The notes beneath the pieces are model-generated. The model saw only the letters and a program-made list of their open reading frames with translations. It was not told where the DNA came from and ran no database searches. From Brucella pituitosa (GTDB taxonomy: Bacteria; Pseudomonadota; Alphaproteobacteria; Rhizobiales; Rhizobiaceae), in contig NZ_PYSY02000003.1 of assembly GCF_003049685.1 (NCBI RefSeq), forward strand, positions 496,001-560,000: a DNA stretch of 64,000 nt. Reading direction: 5' to 3'. Positions 35,828 through 44,640 of the stretch are shown here, piece by piece. How positions within the stretch are numbered: position 1 is the stretch's first letter; each line of letters starts with the position of its first letter. Made by a program: the position numbers and the translations under genes.

Positions 35828-36886
35828 TTATGTTCTGACGGACTTGGAGCGGACATCGAGCCAGACGGCGACAAGAATGACGACACCTTTGACGATGAGC
35901 TGATAGAAATAGGGCACGGACAGCATGTTCATGCCGTTGTTGATGACGCCGATAATGAGCGCGCCGAGAATGGTGCCCACCATAGTGCCAACTCCGCCTG
36001 CAAGCGACGTGCCACCAAGAACAACAGCTGCAATCGCATCGAGTTCGTAGCCCATACCGGCATTGGTCTGTGCAGAAGAAAGGCGTGAAGACAGAAGAAT
36101 GCCGCTAATGGCCGCCATGACGCCCGAGAGCATGAAAACAATAATCTTGATGCGATCAACGCGGATACCGGAATAGATGGCGGCTTCCTTATTGCCGCCA
36201 GCCAGATAAATGCGACGGCCGAATACCGTCTTGGATAGCAGGACATAATTGACGATGAAGAGCACGCCGACGATCCAGATGATAATCGGCAGGCCAAGCC
36301 AGCTTTCAGATCCGATGGCAAGCCATGTATCATTCTCGATGATCTCCGGCGCGCCATTGGTTGGCAGGCTGACCATGCCACGATAGATGCCCATAGTCGC
36401 AACGGTTACGATGAAAGACGGCAACATCAGCTTGGCTGACAGGACACCATTCAGGCCGCCCATGATTGCACCGGCTGCGAGCGTGAATATGACTGTGGGT
36501 GCAAAACCGAAGCCCATGGCAAAGGCTTGCGCTGCCACCATGCCGGAAACAGCGATAATAGAACCGATGGAAAGATCAATTTCACCCAGCAGGATCACAT
36601 AGGTCATGCCGTAAGCTGCAACCGCGATCACCGCTACCTGCTGCATGATATTCATGAAATTGTTGAAGGCGAGGAAGCGCGGATTCAACACAGCAAAGAC
36701 TATGCAGAGCACGGCTAGCGAAATGACAATACCGCCATATTGGCGGATCATCGGTGAGGAGAACAGCGAGCGACGGACTTCGGCATCCGCGGCTTTTTTC
36801 TGGATAGCCATTTCTGTATTTGGTCGCATAATCTTATCCGAAAAGGCATTCTGCTTTTCGTGATTTTGCTTCGGTGCGTTGCTCAT
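35828..36886 (-). CDS. Rbs-type sugar ABC permease
   Basis: 352 residues. A polar N-terminus of about 45 residues is followed by 8-10 membrane segments, with VILLGEIDLSIGSIIAVSG (about 99-117), the conserved family stretch of RbsC/XylH permeases, and AIAAVVLGGTSLAGGVGT near the end. It forms the channel of the importer with the ATPase, whose gene it overlaps by ATGA. Confidence 0.92.
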   Translation of the reverse strand: MSNAPKQNHEKQNAFSDKIMRPNTEMAIQKKAADAEVRRSLFSSPMIRQYGGIVISLAVLCIVFAVLNPRFLAFNNFMNIMQQVAVIAVAAYGMTYVILLGEIDLSIGSIIAVSGMVAAQAFAMGFGFAPTVIFTLAAGAIMGGLNGVLSAKLMLPSFIVTVATMGIYRGMVSLPTNGAPEIIENDTWLAIGSESWLGLPIIIWIVGVLFIVNYVLLSKTVFGRRIYLAGGNKEAAIYSGIRVDRIKIIVFMLSGVMAAISGILLSSRLSSAQTNAGMGYELDAIAAVVLGGTSLAGGVGTMVGTILGALIIGVINNGMNMLSVPYFYQLIVKGVVILVAVWLDVRSKSVRT

Positions 36887-38427
36887 TTGTGCATTCCTGC
36901 TGCGTAGCTCATGACGGTTTCGGGTGTGAGGCCATCTGCATCAAGAACGGCGGCGACATGTTTGTCATGCATGACAGCCACACGGTCGCTGAGACCCAGC
37001 ACTTCCGGCAGTTCGGAGGAAACCATCAGGATTGCCGCACCATTGGCGGCGAGTTCACGGATGATGCGATAGATTTCGAATTTCGCACCGACATCGACGC
37101 CGCGCGTGGGTTCGTCAAGGATCAGTATGCGTGGCTTCATCTGGAGCCATTTAGCCAATACGATTTTTTGCTGGTTGCCGCCGCTGAGTGAGCCTGCAAT
37201 GGTGTCAAGCGAAGCAGTCTTGATGACAAGGCGCAGCACTTCCGCTTTCGCGCTCGAGCGTTCCGCAGATGAGCGCATCATGCCAAATGGACCTGCAAGC
37301 TGACCAAGCGCCACCATATTGATATTGCGTTCTACGCTGTGTGGCAGAACCAGGCCTTCTTCCTTGCGGTTTTCGGTCACAAAAGCGATGCCATTGCGGA
37401 TGGCATCGGCTGGTGAAGCCAATGTTATCGGCTTCTCGTCCAGCAGGATCTCGCCCGTTGGCTGGAGCATGCCGAACAAAGCCTTCATGACATCTGAACG
37501 GCCTGAACCAACGAGCCCGAATAATCCCAGCACTTCACCCGGTTTCACATCGATGGAAACATCGTGAAATTTGCCGGGCACGCTGAGATTTTTGGTTGCG
37601 AGAATTGGCGGAACGATTGCCGATGGACGAGGAGCCTCTCGCGGCGGATAGATGTCACTCATCTCGCGTCCGACCATCAGTGCAATCAGCTTGTCTATGC
37701 TGGTCTGACCTTTTTTCATGGTAGTGACATATTCGCCATCGCGAACGACAGTAATGTCGTCGGAAAGCCGCATGATTTCTTCCATGCGATGAGAAATGTA
37801 GATTACGGCTGTGCCACGTGCCTTTAGCCGCTCAATAATCGAGAAAAGGATTTCTGCTTCACTGTCGGAAAGTGAAGACGTTGGCTCATCAAGGATGACG
37901 ACGTCGGCGGGTTGGCTCAGCCCCTTAGCGATTTCAACGAGCTGTCGCTGCGCAATTGAAAGATCGCCGACCTTGGCGCGTACATCGATCGGCAGGCCGA
38001 GTTCGTCGATCAGTCTGTCGGCTTCTGCATTCAGCTCAGCGTTGCGAATAAAGCCAAACCTGCTTGGTTCATTATTTGCAAAAATGTTTTCTGCAACAGA
38101 GAGATTGCGGCAGAGGCTCAGTTCCTGAAACACAATCGAAATGCCATGGGAGCGTGCATCGCGCGGGTTCCTGGGTGCATAGGCTGTTCCCTTGAGCGTG
38201 ATTGAACCAGCCGTTGGCTTGAAAACCCCCGCAAGGATTTTCATCAATGTTGATTTGCCGGCACCGTTTTCGCCGAGAAGCGTGTGAACACGCCCGCGAC
38301 GGACAGTCAGGTTCATACGCTTGAGCGCAATCACCGGACCGAACGATTTCGCGATATCGCGGATTTCAAGCACTGTATCGTTCATCAAATCCGGGCTTAT
38401 GGCTTGGGCGGAATTGGTGGCTGTCAT
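36883..38427 (-). CDS. Rbs-type sugar ABC ATPase (two nucleotide-binding domains)
   Basis: 514 residues with tandem ATPase domains. The first has GENGAGKST (about 54), signature LSIAQRQLVEIAKGL and LDEPTSSL. The second lacks a canonical Walker A (GLVGSGRSDVM) as usual for RbsA/XylG, but has LSGGNQQKIVLAKWL and LDEPTRGVD. I chose the ATG with GGAGG six bases upstream; the frame is open ten codons further. It energises import of the sugar bound by the 38600 protein. Confidence 0.92.
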   Translation of the reverse strand: MTATNSAQAISPDLMNDTVLEIRDIAKSFGPVIALKRMNLTVRRGRVHTLLGENGAGKSTLMKILAGVFKPTAGSITLKGTAYAPRNPRDARSHGISIVFQELSLCRNLSVAENIFANNEPSRFGFIRNAELNAEADRLIDELGLPIDVRAKVGDLSIAQRQLVEIAKGLSQPADVVILDEPTSSLSDSEAEILFSIIERLKARGTAVIYISHRMEEIMRLSDDITVVRDGEYVTTMKKGQTSIDKLIALMVGREMSDIYPPREAPRPSAIVPPILATKNLSVPGKFHDVSIDVKPGEVLGLFGLVGSGRSDVMKALFGMLQPTGEILLDEKPITLASPADAIRNGIAFVTENRKEEGLVLPHSVERNINMVALGQLAGPFGMMRSSAERSSAKAEVLRLVIKTASLDTIAGSLSGGNQQKIVLAKWLQMKPRILILDEPTRGVDVGAKFEIYRIIRELAANGAAILMVSSELPEVLGLSDRVAVMHDKHVAAVLDADGLTPETVMSYAAGMHK

Positions 38428-38558
38428 TTTGGGCCTCCGCTCTCCGTTATATTGCAAATGCCCGCGCGGCGAAACGATGAGCGCTCAGGATCTGCTGTCG
38501 ATGAAGACGCTGCGGCAGCTCAGGCGTGTGGTGTCGCAAAAGCTGCCGCGCGCGGAAT

Positions 38559-38590
38559 GGAAACGGCGACTGGGAGGAGTGCCGCCGTTT
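38559..38590 (-). terminator. Stem-loop between Rbs-type binding protein and ATPase genes
   Basis: Perfect 9-bp arms GAAACGGCG / CGCCGTTTC with a 14-base loop, ten bases after the binding-protein stop on the minus strand. It is a likely mRNA-stabilising or attenuating hairpin. The rest of the 172-base gap contains no gene. Confidence 0.6.
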
Positions 38591-38599
38591 CACGCGGTG

Positions 38600-39502
38600 T
38601 TACTTGGTTTCGCCGTCTTTGGTGACGACGCCTGGTACGATCGGCTGCTTGGCAGGAACGCTCTCGCCCTTGATTACCTTCACAGCAGTTTCAACGGCAA
38701 CCTTGCCCATCTGGTCTGGATACTGGGCGATAACGCCAACCATAACCGGATCGTTCTTAACAGCATTGCGGGCTTCTTCCATACCGTCAAAGCCAATGAC
38801 CTTGACTTGGTTTTCGAGCTTGGCCGCTTTCACAGCAGAAGCTGCTGCGAGAGCTGCGTCATCACCAAAGCCGAAGATGCCAACGATATCGGGATTGGCC
38901 TGAATGATGTTTTGCGCCGCAGCCAGGGCTTCAGAACGAGTGATGCCCGGCTGGATCGATACGATCTTGATGTCCGGATAGTTGGCGATGGCTTTCTTGA
39001 AACCTTCAACACGATCTACCACAGACTGTACGGTCGGGTATTCGATCACGGCAACATTGCCCTTTTCACCGACCGATTTTGCCATCAGATCGCCTGCCTT
39101 CTCGCCGCCAGCGAAATTGTCTGTGCCGACGAAAGATGTGACCTCGATATTGTTGGCAGGAACGTCAACTGTGATGACCTTGATGCCTGCCTTTTCCGCC
39201 TTGTTGATTGCCGATCGTACGCCCTTGCTGTCAACGGGCGAGATAATGATGACGTCAACGCCTTTGGTGATGAAATCTTCTACATCGGCGAGCTGCTTGC
39301 TCAGATCCTGATTGGCAATAGACACTTCAAGCGGCACATTCTCGGCCTGCGCTTCCTTTTTCATCGCGTCTGCGAGCGAGATATAGAATGGATGCTGCTG
39401 GGTGAGAAGCGATGCGCCGATACCTTCAGCAGAAGCTGCACCCGCCATCAAGGCAAGGGCTACACCGGAAAAGAGAATGCGGCCGATCGATTTGCGAAAC
39501 AT
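38600..39502 (-). CDS. Rbs-type sugar-binding periplasmic protein
   Basis: 300 residues. The signal peptide ends GAASA-EG, followed by a Peripla_BP_4/RbsB fold: GIGASLLTQQHPFYISLADAMK, VDVIIISPVDSKGV, GFGDDAALAAASA and VKVIGFDGMEEA. It binds a sugar in the periplasm; the operon partners (PfkB kinase and GatZ-type enzyme) suggest D-tagatose or a related ketohexose. The ATG is placed after GGAGG. It is the first gene of the five-gene minus-strand operon, divergent from the LacI regulator. Confidence 0.9.
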   Translation of the reverse strand: MFRKSIGRILFSGVALALMAGAASAEGIGASLLTQQHPFYISLADAMKKEAQAENVPLEVSIANQDLSKQLADVEDFITKGVDVIIISPVDSKGVRSAINKAEKAGIKVITVDVPANNIEVTSFVGTDNFAGGEKAGDLMAKSVGEKGNVAVIEYPTVQSVVDRVEGFKKAIANYPDIKIVSIQPGITRSEALAAAQNIIQANPDIVGIFGFGDDAALAAASAVKAAKLENQVKVIGFDGMEEARNAVKNDPVMVGVIAQYPDQMGKVAVETAVKVIKGESVPAKQPIVPGVVTKDGETK

Positions 39503-39687
39503 GATTTCCTCCGAATAGAACCGGCACCCGCCGGATCGTCCTTCTGATTTGGGACACAAAAATGGTTTCCTGCTGGCTCAAGACCGTTGCCGATCATGAA
39601 ACCTCCCCGAAGGGCAGGTTCCTCCTTTAACCCGAAACCGGGCTTCCCCTAGACATGATAGAGCTTGTTCAGCGAGTCAATATAAAA

Positions 39688-39703
39688 ATTATCACGTGTA
39701 AAA
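39688..39703. promoter_or_regulatory. Candidate LacI-family operator 1
   Basis: ATTATCAC-GTGTAAAA, an even-length palindrome around CACGTG. Its right half equals that of the ideal TTTTACAC-GTGTAAAA and the left half matches at 5 of 8. It lies in front of the Rbs-type operon. Confidence 0.45.
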
Positions 39704-39802
39704 TTTATAACGATTTAAATACTGCATAATCACGAAAGTCCCTCGAAATTTGTATGAAAAATCAGTGTCGAAACGGTATGAAATATAAATTCGGGTTGCT
39801 TC

Positions 39803-39824
39803 TGTGTAAAAAAAATTTTACGCA
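39803..39824. promoter_or_regulatory. Candidate LacI-family operator 2
   Basis: TGTGTAAAA-AAAA-TTTTACGCA, arms with one mismatch, 57 bases before the LacI start. It contains the same GTGTAAAA half-site as operators 1 and 3 but in the opposite arrangement, so it may be an autoregulatory site or two half-sites. Confidence 0.4.
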
Positions 39825-39880
39825 TAGAAAGAAAATGGGCCTGCCAGTTGACATTCTGGTTGGATCGGGAAGAGCGCATA

Positions 39881-40912
39881 ATGGGTGATAACAAGATCAG
39901 GACGATGGAGGAGTTTGCCGTGGCAAGCGGCCTGTCTCGCCCCACTGTGTCCAAGTATTTTGACAATCCTGAGAGCGTTAAACCTTCGACCCGTGCTCGC
40001 ATTGAAAAGGCTCTTAAAGACTACAACTATCAGCCCAATATCTTTGCTGTAAGCCTTAACCGCAAGAAGCCAAAGAACATCGGCGTCATTGTTCCGCATA
40101 TTTCGGATCCCTTTTATGCGGAAATAATCCGTCAGATCGAAATGCGTTGTCTTGCAGAAGGGTATTGGACAATTGTGTTGTCCTCACACGGCGATAGAAA
40201 ACTGGAGGCGCGTGCGATGCGCACGCTGATGTCGCTTAAGATCGCGGGCGTTCTCATGGCGCCGCTGGGTTTTGACACTGACGCCAAGCTTCTGGCCAGT
40301 CTTTCAAATTCAATGCCAGTGGTTTTTCTCGATAACCGTATCAGTGAAGATCAGCCATTTGTCGGTACGGATAATCGTCAGAGTATCGGCAACATAACTG
40401 AATATTTGTGCCGGACTGGAGAGCATCCATGCTTTCTGGAAATGCCTGCCGTCAATCAGAATGCGCTTGACCGTCGCGCCGCTTATATAGCGACAATGGA
40501 ACGACTTGGCACTGAACCAATTGTTTTGCCGATGACGGCGAAGAACTGGAATTTTGAGGAATTGGGATATCAGGAAGCAGGTCGGATTCTTGATCGTGGT
40601 GGCTTTCCAACCCGGACCGTACTCTGTGCGAATGACCGCCTTGCTTTTGGAGTGATCTCTGCTGCATTTGAGCGCAGACGCCATGTCGGACGTGAGGAAG
40701 GCTGCGATTTTCGTGTGGCTGGTCATGATGATCACCCCCTTAGTCGCTTCACCTGTCCGCCATTGACAACAGTTGCTCAGGATTATCGCAATATCGCTCA
40801 GCTCGGGCTTGATATGCTGTTCTCACGCATCAATGCGCAAGAAAGTGGTGCTGCCATTGAAACGGAAGTACGCCGCCTTGATAGCCATCTTATTATGCGC
40901 GGTTCAGCTTAG
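39881..40912 (+). CDS. LacI-family repressor of the polyol/tagatose regulon
   Basis: 343 residues. N-terminal HTH (about 8-30) MEEFAVASGLSRPTVSKYF, then hinge region and a periplasmic-binding-like core (about 62-340: IGVIVPHISDPFYAEIIRQIE, GVLMAPLGFD, VLCANDRLAFGVI). It starts at an ATG preceded by GGGAAGAG. It sits between the two transport operons and is the only regulator in the cluster. Its stop codon TAG borrows its last two bases from the dispersed repeat that begins there. Confidence 0.92.
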   Translation: MGDNKIRTMEEFAVASGLSRPTVSKYFDNPESVKPSTRARIEKALKDYNYQPNIFAVSLNRKKPKNIGVIVPHISDPFYAEIIRQIEMRCLAEGYWTIVLSSHGDRKLEARAMRTLMSLKIAGVLMAPLGFDTDAKLLASLSNSMPVVFLDNRISEDQPFVGTDNRQSIGNITEYLCRTGEHPCFLEMPAVNQNALDRRAAYIATMERLGTEPIVLPMTAKNWNFEELGYQEAGRILDRGGFPTRTVLCANDRLAFGVISAAFERRRHVGREEGCDFRVAGHDDHPLSRFTCPPLTTVAQDYRNIAQLGLDMLFSRINAQESGAAIETEVRRLDSHLIMRGSA

Positions 40913-41012
40913 AGCGGGTTTCGATCTGATTGGATCAGATCGGCGCTCTAAATATTTGTTTTAACGCTCATCTTTGTCCGAAATCGGTTTCACACTTTTC
41001 GGGATGGGCTCT
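40911..41012. repeat. Dispersed two-hairpin repeat (Bru-RS/RIME-like)
   Basis: About 102 bases. The left palindrome runs from AGAGCG to CGCTCT around GATCTGAT-TGG-ATCAGATC. The right half has CCGAAA and TTTCGGG arms and ends GGGCTCT. It overlaps the LacI stop codon and resembles the copies at 46591 and 54932. Palindromic repeats of this size are known from Brucella (Bru-RS) and rhizobia (RIME). Confidence 0.75.
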
Positions 41013-41346
41013 AATACCAAATTCTGATCATTGGTTCGCACAGAGATTGCGGCCAAAGTTATACATCGCGTAATCTCTACCAATATTCAGATTTTTTGGC
41101 ACTGCGTATTCGGCGTAGATATTTGAATTCAAATTAATAATTTCGCTTTTGCGAAAAGACACGAAGAGAGGTCTACCTATTTTTGGGTAGTAAAACAGAA
41201 TATTTCTTATCGTATATGAGCTTTTGCTGATAGCATATCACTCCTCAGAATTCGCATAAAAGCCTTGCTTGACAAGCAGCAAACTACTGTTCATAAATTT
41301 TACACATGTAAGAATTTTGCTATGCATTCGTAAAGGAGGAGACGAT
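41013..41346 (+). promoter_or_regulatory. Promoter region of the Smo-type polyol operon
   Basis: 334 bases without a gene, AT-rich. Candidate operator 3 lies at 41298-41313, and GGAGGAG at about 41335-41341 is the ribosome binding site of the binding-protein gene. Confidence 0.5.
41298..41313. promoter_or_regulatory. Candidate LacI-family operator 3
   Basis: TTTTACAC-ATGTAAGA, left half ideal and right half 6 of 8 to GTGTAAAA, 33 bases before the binding-protein start. Together with sites 1 and 2 it suggests that one LacI protein controls both arms. Confidence 0.5.
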
Positions 41347-42666
41347 ATGCGAACCAAATCTTATGTAGCTGGGCTAATTGCGTCAGTTGCGGGGCTAGCC
41401 ATTATTTCTGGGGCTGCTTCAGCTGAGGAGCTGACTATTGCCACCGTAAATAACGCTGACATGATCATCATGCAGAAACTGTCGTCGGAATGGGAAAAGG
41501 AAACCGGCAACAAGCTTAACTGGGTCGTTCTCGAAGAAAACGTCCTGCGTCAGCGTGTTACGACTGACATCGCGACTAAGAGCGGTCAGTTCGATATCAT
41601 GACCATCGGTGGTTACGAAGCGCCGATCTGGGGCAAGGCCGGATGGCTGCTCGAAGTCGATGACCTTGGTGACGATTACGACTATGACGATCTCATCAAG
41701 CCCGTCCGTGCAGGCCTGACGGTTGAGGATAAGCTCTATGCCGTCCCATTCTATGCAGAAAGCTCATTCACACTTTACCGCAAGGATCTGTTTGATGCTG
41801 CTGGCCTGAAAATGCCGGATGAGCCGACCTATGAGCAGATCAAGGAATTCGCCACCAAGCTCACTGATAAGTCCAAAGAGCAGTACGGTCTCTGCCTGCG
41901 CGGCAAGCCGGGCTGGGGCGAAAACATGGCCTATCTGGGCACGCTCGTAAACACATTTGGTGGTCGTTGGTTCGATGAGCAATGGAAGCCGCAGATCAAC
42001 TCAGACGAATGGAAGAAGGCAATTAACTTCTACGTCGATCTGATGAAAGAAGCAGGCCCTCCTGGAATTACGTCGAATGGTTTCAATGAAAATCAGGCAC
42101 TGTTCTCGACCGGTCATTGCGCGATGTGGATTGATGCGACATCTGCAGCCGGACGCATCTACGACAAGACACAGAGCCAGGTAGCCGACAAGGTGGCTTT
42201 CACCAAAGCGCCTGTTGAAGTGACGCCGAATGGCTCGGCATGGGCCTGGTCGTGGAACCTTGCGATTCCGGCATCGACCAGCAAGGCGGAAGCCGCAAAG
42301 TCATTCCTCAAATGGGCGACCTCCAAGAAATATGTGGAGCTGGTCGGTGAGAAGGAAGGCTGGGTCGCAGTTCCCCCAGGCACACGCCAATCAACGTACT
42401 CCAATGAGAACTACAAAAAGGCTGCGCCCTTCGCTGAAACTGTTCTCACAGCTATCGAGTCCGCTGATCCGACAAAGCCTACCAAGGACCCGGTTCCCTA
42501 CACAGGCATCCAGTTCGTAGCGATCCCGGAATTTCAGGCAATCGGGACGATTGTAGGTCAGGCGATTTCTTCGGCTGTGGCTGGTCAGCAAAGTGTTGAT
42601 GCGGCGCTTGACGGCGCACAGCGACAGGCTGAACAAATGATGACGCAGGCCGGCTATATCAAGTAG
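41347..42666 (+). CDS. Polyol-binding periplasmic protein (SmoE/MtlE-like)
   Basis: 439 residues. The signal peptide ends SGAASA-EE, followed by a large family-1 extracellular solute-binding fold: ELTIATVNNADMIIMQKLSSEWEKETG, FDIMTIGGYEAPIWG, DKLYAVPFYAESSFTLYRKDLF, AWAWSWNLAIPAST. These stretches are those of the mannitol/sorbitol binding proteins of alphaproteobacteria. The ligand is probably a hexitol such as galactitol, altritol or sorbitol. It is first in the operon with two permeases, an ATPase and two dehydrogenases. Confidence 0.92.
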   Translation: MRTKSYVAGLIASVAGLAIISGAASAEELTIATVNNADMIIMQKLSSEWEKETGNKLNWVVLEENVLRQRVTTDIATKSGQFDIMTIGGYEAPIWGKAGWLLEVDDLGDDYDYDDLIKPVRAGLTVEDKLYAVPFYAESSFTLYRKDLFDAAGLKMPDEPTYEQIKEFATKLTDKSKEQYGLCLRGKPGWGENMAYLGTLVNTFGGRWFDEQWKPQINSDEWKKAINFYVDLMKEAGPPGITSNGFNENQALFSTGHCAMWIDATSAAGRIYDKTQSQVADKVAFTKAPVEVTPNGSAWAWSWNLAIPASTSKAEAAKSFLKWATSKKYVELVGEKEGWVAVPPGTRQSTYSNENYKKAAPFAETVLTAIESADPTKPTKDPVPYTGIQFVAIPEFQAIGTIVGQAISSAVAGQQSVDAALDGAQRQAEQMMTQAGYIK

Positions 42667-42683
42667 TCAGCACTTGCCGATAT

Positions 42684-42711
42684 CTGCTGCCGATCTAAAA
42701 ATGGGCAGCAG
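42684..42711 (+). terminator. Stem-loop behind the polyol-binding protein gene
   Basis: Perfect 8-bp arms CTGCTGCC / GGCAGCAG with a 12-base loop, 17 bases after the stop. It is the third such hairpin behind a binding-protein gene in this window and probably stabilises the upstream mRNA. Confidence 0.55.
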
Positions 42712-42717
42712 GTTTGG

Positions 42718-42819
42718 AGCATTTCCAGCAAAAGTGTAGACCATTTTTTGTGGGGAATAATGCGACGAACCAATCAGTTAGAGCAGTTCCGACGTTTTGA
42801 CTTTAATCGGAACTGCTCC
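42718..42819. repeat. Dispersed palindromic element, second family
   Basis: It starts AGCATTTCCAGCAAAAGTG and ends with an 11-bp inverted repeat GAGCAGTTCCG / CGGAACTGCTC (42781-42818). The core differs from the GATCTGAT family, but length, intergenic position and AGAGC-like borders are similar. It sits in the mRNA between binding protein and permease. Confidence 0.6.
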
Positions 42820-42875
42820 AATTTTCGCAGGCTCTTAGTGGAGTGAGGGTATCAGCGGAAAGGGAGGGGCATTCA

Positions 42876-43793
42876 ATGCCATCTAGCAATGTTGCCGTCA
42901 CCGGCACCAAACCTCGTTTTGCATCCAGGTCGCGCCGCAGTATCCGTACCGGCCCTCTGCTTGCGCCAGCAGTGATTGTGCTACTGTTATGGATGATCGT
43001 GCCACTGGCGATGACGCTGTGGTTTTCATTTCAGTATTACAATCTGATAAATCCCTTCGTGACGGGCTTTGCCGGTGTTTCAAACTATTCGTTTCTTCTT
43101 TCTGATCCAGGACTTTGGTCTGCAATTGCTAACACATTGATCCTGCTTGGGTCTGTCTTAGCCATATCCATTGTGATGGGTGTCTTGTTTGCAGTTATTT
43201 TCGATCAGGATTTCTTCGGCAAGAACATAGCGCGGCTTTTGGTCATTGCGCCATTTTTCGTCATGCCGACAGTGTCAGCACTGATCTGGAAGAACTTACT
43301 GATGCATCCGGTGAATGGCTTCTTCGCGTTTATTTCGCGTAGCTTTGGCCTGCCGGTGATCGACTGGTTTTCGCAGTTCCCAATGGCTTCAATCATCATG
43401 ATTGTTTCATGGCAATGGGTGCCTTTTGCAACGCTTATTCTGATGACCGCAATGCAGTCGCTGGATCGCGAGCAAATGGAAGCTGCCCGCCTTGATGGGG
43501 CCAAAGGCCCGGCAATGTTTTACTACATCATCCTGCCGCATCTTTTACGACCGATCTCGGTTGTCATCATGATCGAGACGATCTTCCTTCTGTCGATTTT
43601 TGCAGAAATTCTTGTCACGACTTCAGGCGGTCCAGGTATTGCTACCACCACACTCACCTATTTCATCTATCTCAAAGCGCTCTTGCAGTGGGATATCGGC
43701 GGGGCATCGGCGGCTGGTGTAATTGCCATCGTTCTTGCCAATATCGTCGCCATTTTCCTCATCCGTACCGTCGCGCGTAATCTGGATAACTAG
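42876..43793 (+). CDS. Polyol ABC permease 1 (SmoF/MalF-like)
   Basis: 305 residues, six membrane segments (first about 27-48, LLAPAVIVLLLWMIVPLAMTL). The EAA loop is MEAARLDGAKGPAMFYYIILP near 216-236. It starts at an ATG behind GGGAGGGG. It pairs with the next gene to form the membrane channel. Confidence 0.92.
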   Translation: MPSSNVAVTGTKPRFASRSRRSIRTGPLLAPAVIVLLLWMIVPLAMTLWFSFQYYNLINPFVTGFAGVSNYSFLLSDPGLWSAIANTLILLGSVLAISIVMGVLFAVIFDQDFFGKNIARLLVIAPFFVMPTVSALIWKNLLMHPVNGFFAFISRSFGLPVIDWFSQFPMASIIMIVSWQWVPFATLILMTAMQSLDREQMEAARLDGAKGPAMFYYIILPHLLRPISVVIMIETIFLLSIFAEILVTTSGGPGIATTTLTYFIYLKALLQWDIGGASAAGVIAIVLANIVAIFLIRTVARNLDN

Positions 43794-43802
43794 GAGGCTG
43801 AG

Positions 43803-44630
43803 ATGGCTGCAAAACGTAAATTCAACAAAGCCACATTCTCTGCCGGTATCATCGGCTGGGTAGTGGCGCTCCTGATGTTCTTTCCCATCCTCTGGATGTT
43901 ACTCGCAGCGTTCAAAACGGAAATTGACGCTGTGGCTCCGCCGAAGCTGTTCTTCTCGCCAACGCTTGAGAACTTCACAGCGGTCAATCAGCGGGCGGAT
44001 TATTTTCGCTACGCGATGAATAGTGTCGTTGAAAGCTTGGGCGCAACGATCCTCTCGCTTGTCATCGCGGTGCCTGCAGCTTATGCAGCAGCGTTTTTTC
44101 CGGGCAAGCGCACCAAGGACCTGCTGCTTTGGATGCTTTCAACTAAAATGCTTCCAGCTGTGGGTGTTTTGGTGCCGATCTACCTGCTTGCTCGCGACAG
44201 CGGAATGCTCGATACGCGCACGGGCCTCATCATCATCTTCACATTGTCCAATCTGCCGATTGTCGTCTGGATGCTCTATTCCTTCTTCAAGGAAGTCCCC
44301 CATGAAATTCTAGAGGCCAGCCGCATGGATGGCGCGAAAGTGGGACAACAGATCCGTTATCTGTTGCTGCCACTTAGTTTGCCCGGAATTGCGTCAACGG
44401 CCCTTCTCTCGATCATTCTTTGCTGGAACGAAGCATTCTGGAGTCTCAATCTGACGGCATCCAAGGCAGGTCCGCTGACAGCATTCATCGCGTCCTTCTC
44501 ATCGCCGGAAGGACTTTTCTGGGCAAAACTCTCGGCGGCTTCCACGCTCGCCATCGCGCCAATTCTTGTCTTTGGTTGGATCACCCAGCGTCAGCTGGTG
44601 CGCGGTCTTACTTTCGGCGCCGTGAAATAA
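43803..44630 (+). CDS. Polyol ABC permease 2 (SmoG/MalG-like)
   Basis: 275 residues, six membrane segments. EAA loop EILEASRMDGAKVGQQIRYLLLP (about 164-186), ending LVRGLTFGAVK, the usual C-terminus of MalG-type permeases. It begins nine bases after permease 1 with GGAGG upstream. Confidence 0.93.
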   Translation: MAAKRKFNKATFSAGIIGWVVALLMFFPILWMLLAAFKTEIDAVAPPKLFFSPTLENFTAVNQRADYFRYAMNSVVESLGATILSLVIAVPAAYAAAFFPGKRTKDLLLWMLSTKMLPAVGVLVPIYLLARDSGMLDTRTGLIIIFTLSNLPIVVWMLYSFFKEVPHEILEASRMDGAKVGQQIRYLLLPLSLPGIASTALLSIILCWNEAFWSLNLTASKAGPLTAFIASFSSPEGLFWAKLSAASTLAIAPILVFGWITQRQLVRGLTFGAVK

Positions 44631-44640
44631 AGGGAACCCT

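Larger units (their letters stand above)
39503..39880. promoter_or_regulatory. Divergent control region: Rbs-type operon / LacI regulator
   Basis: 378 bases without a gene. It holds the leftward operon promoter and two GTGTAAAA-containing palindromes (39688-39703 and 39803-39824) that look like LacI-family operators. A C/G-rich stretch near 39600-39652 can fold, but no clear stem stands out. Confidence 0.5.

Noticed and set aside
38321..39547. 408-codon open frame on plus across ATPase start and binding protein
   Set aside because: It is a mirror of the Rbs-type genes; no domain and no plausible start context.
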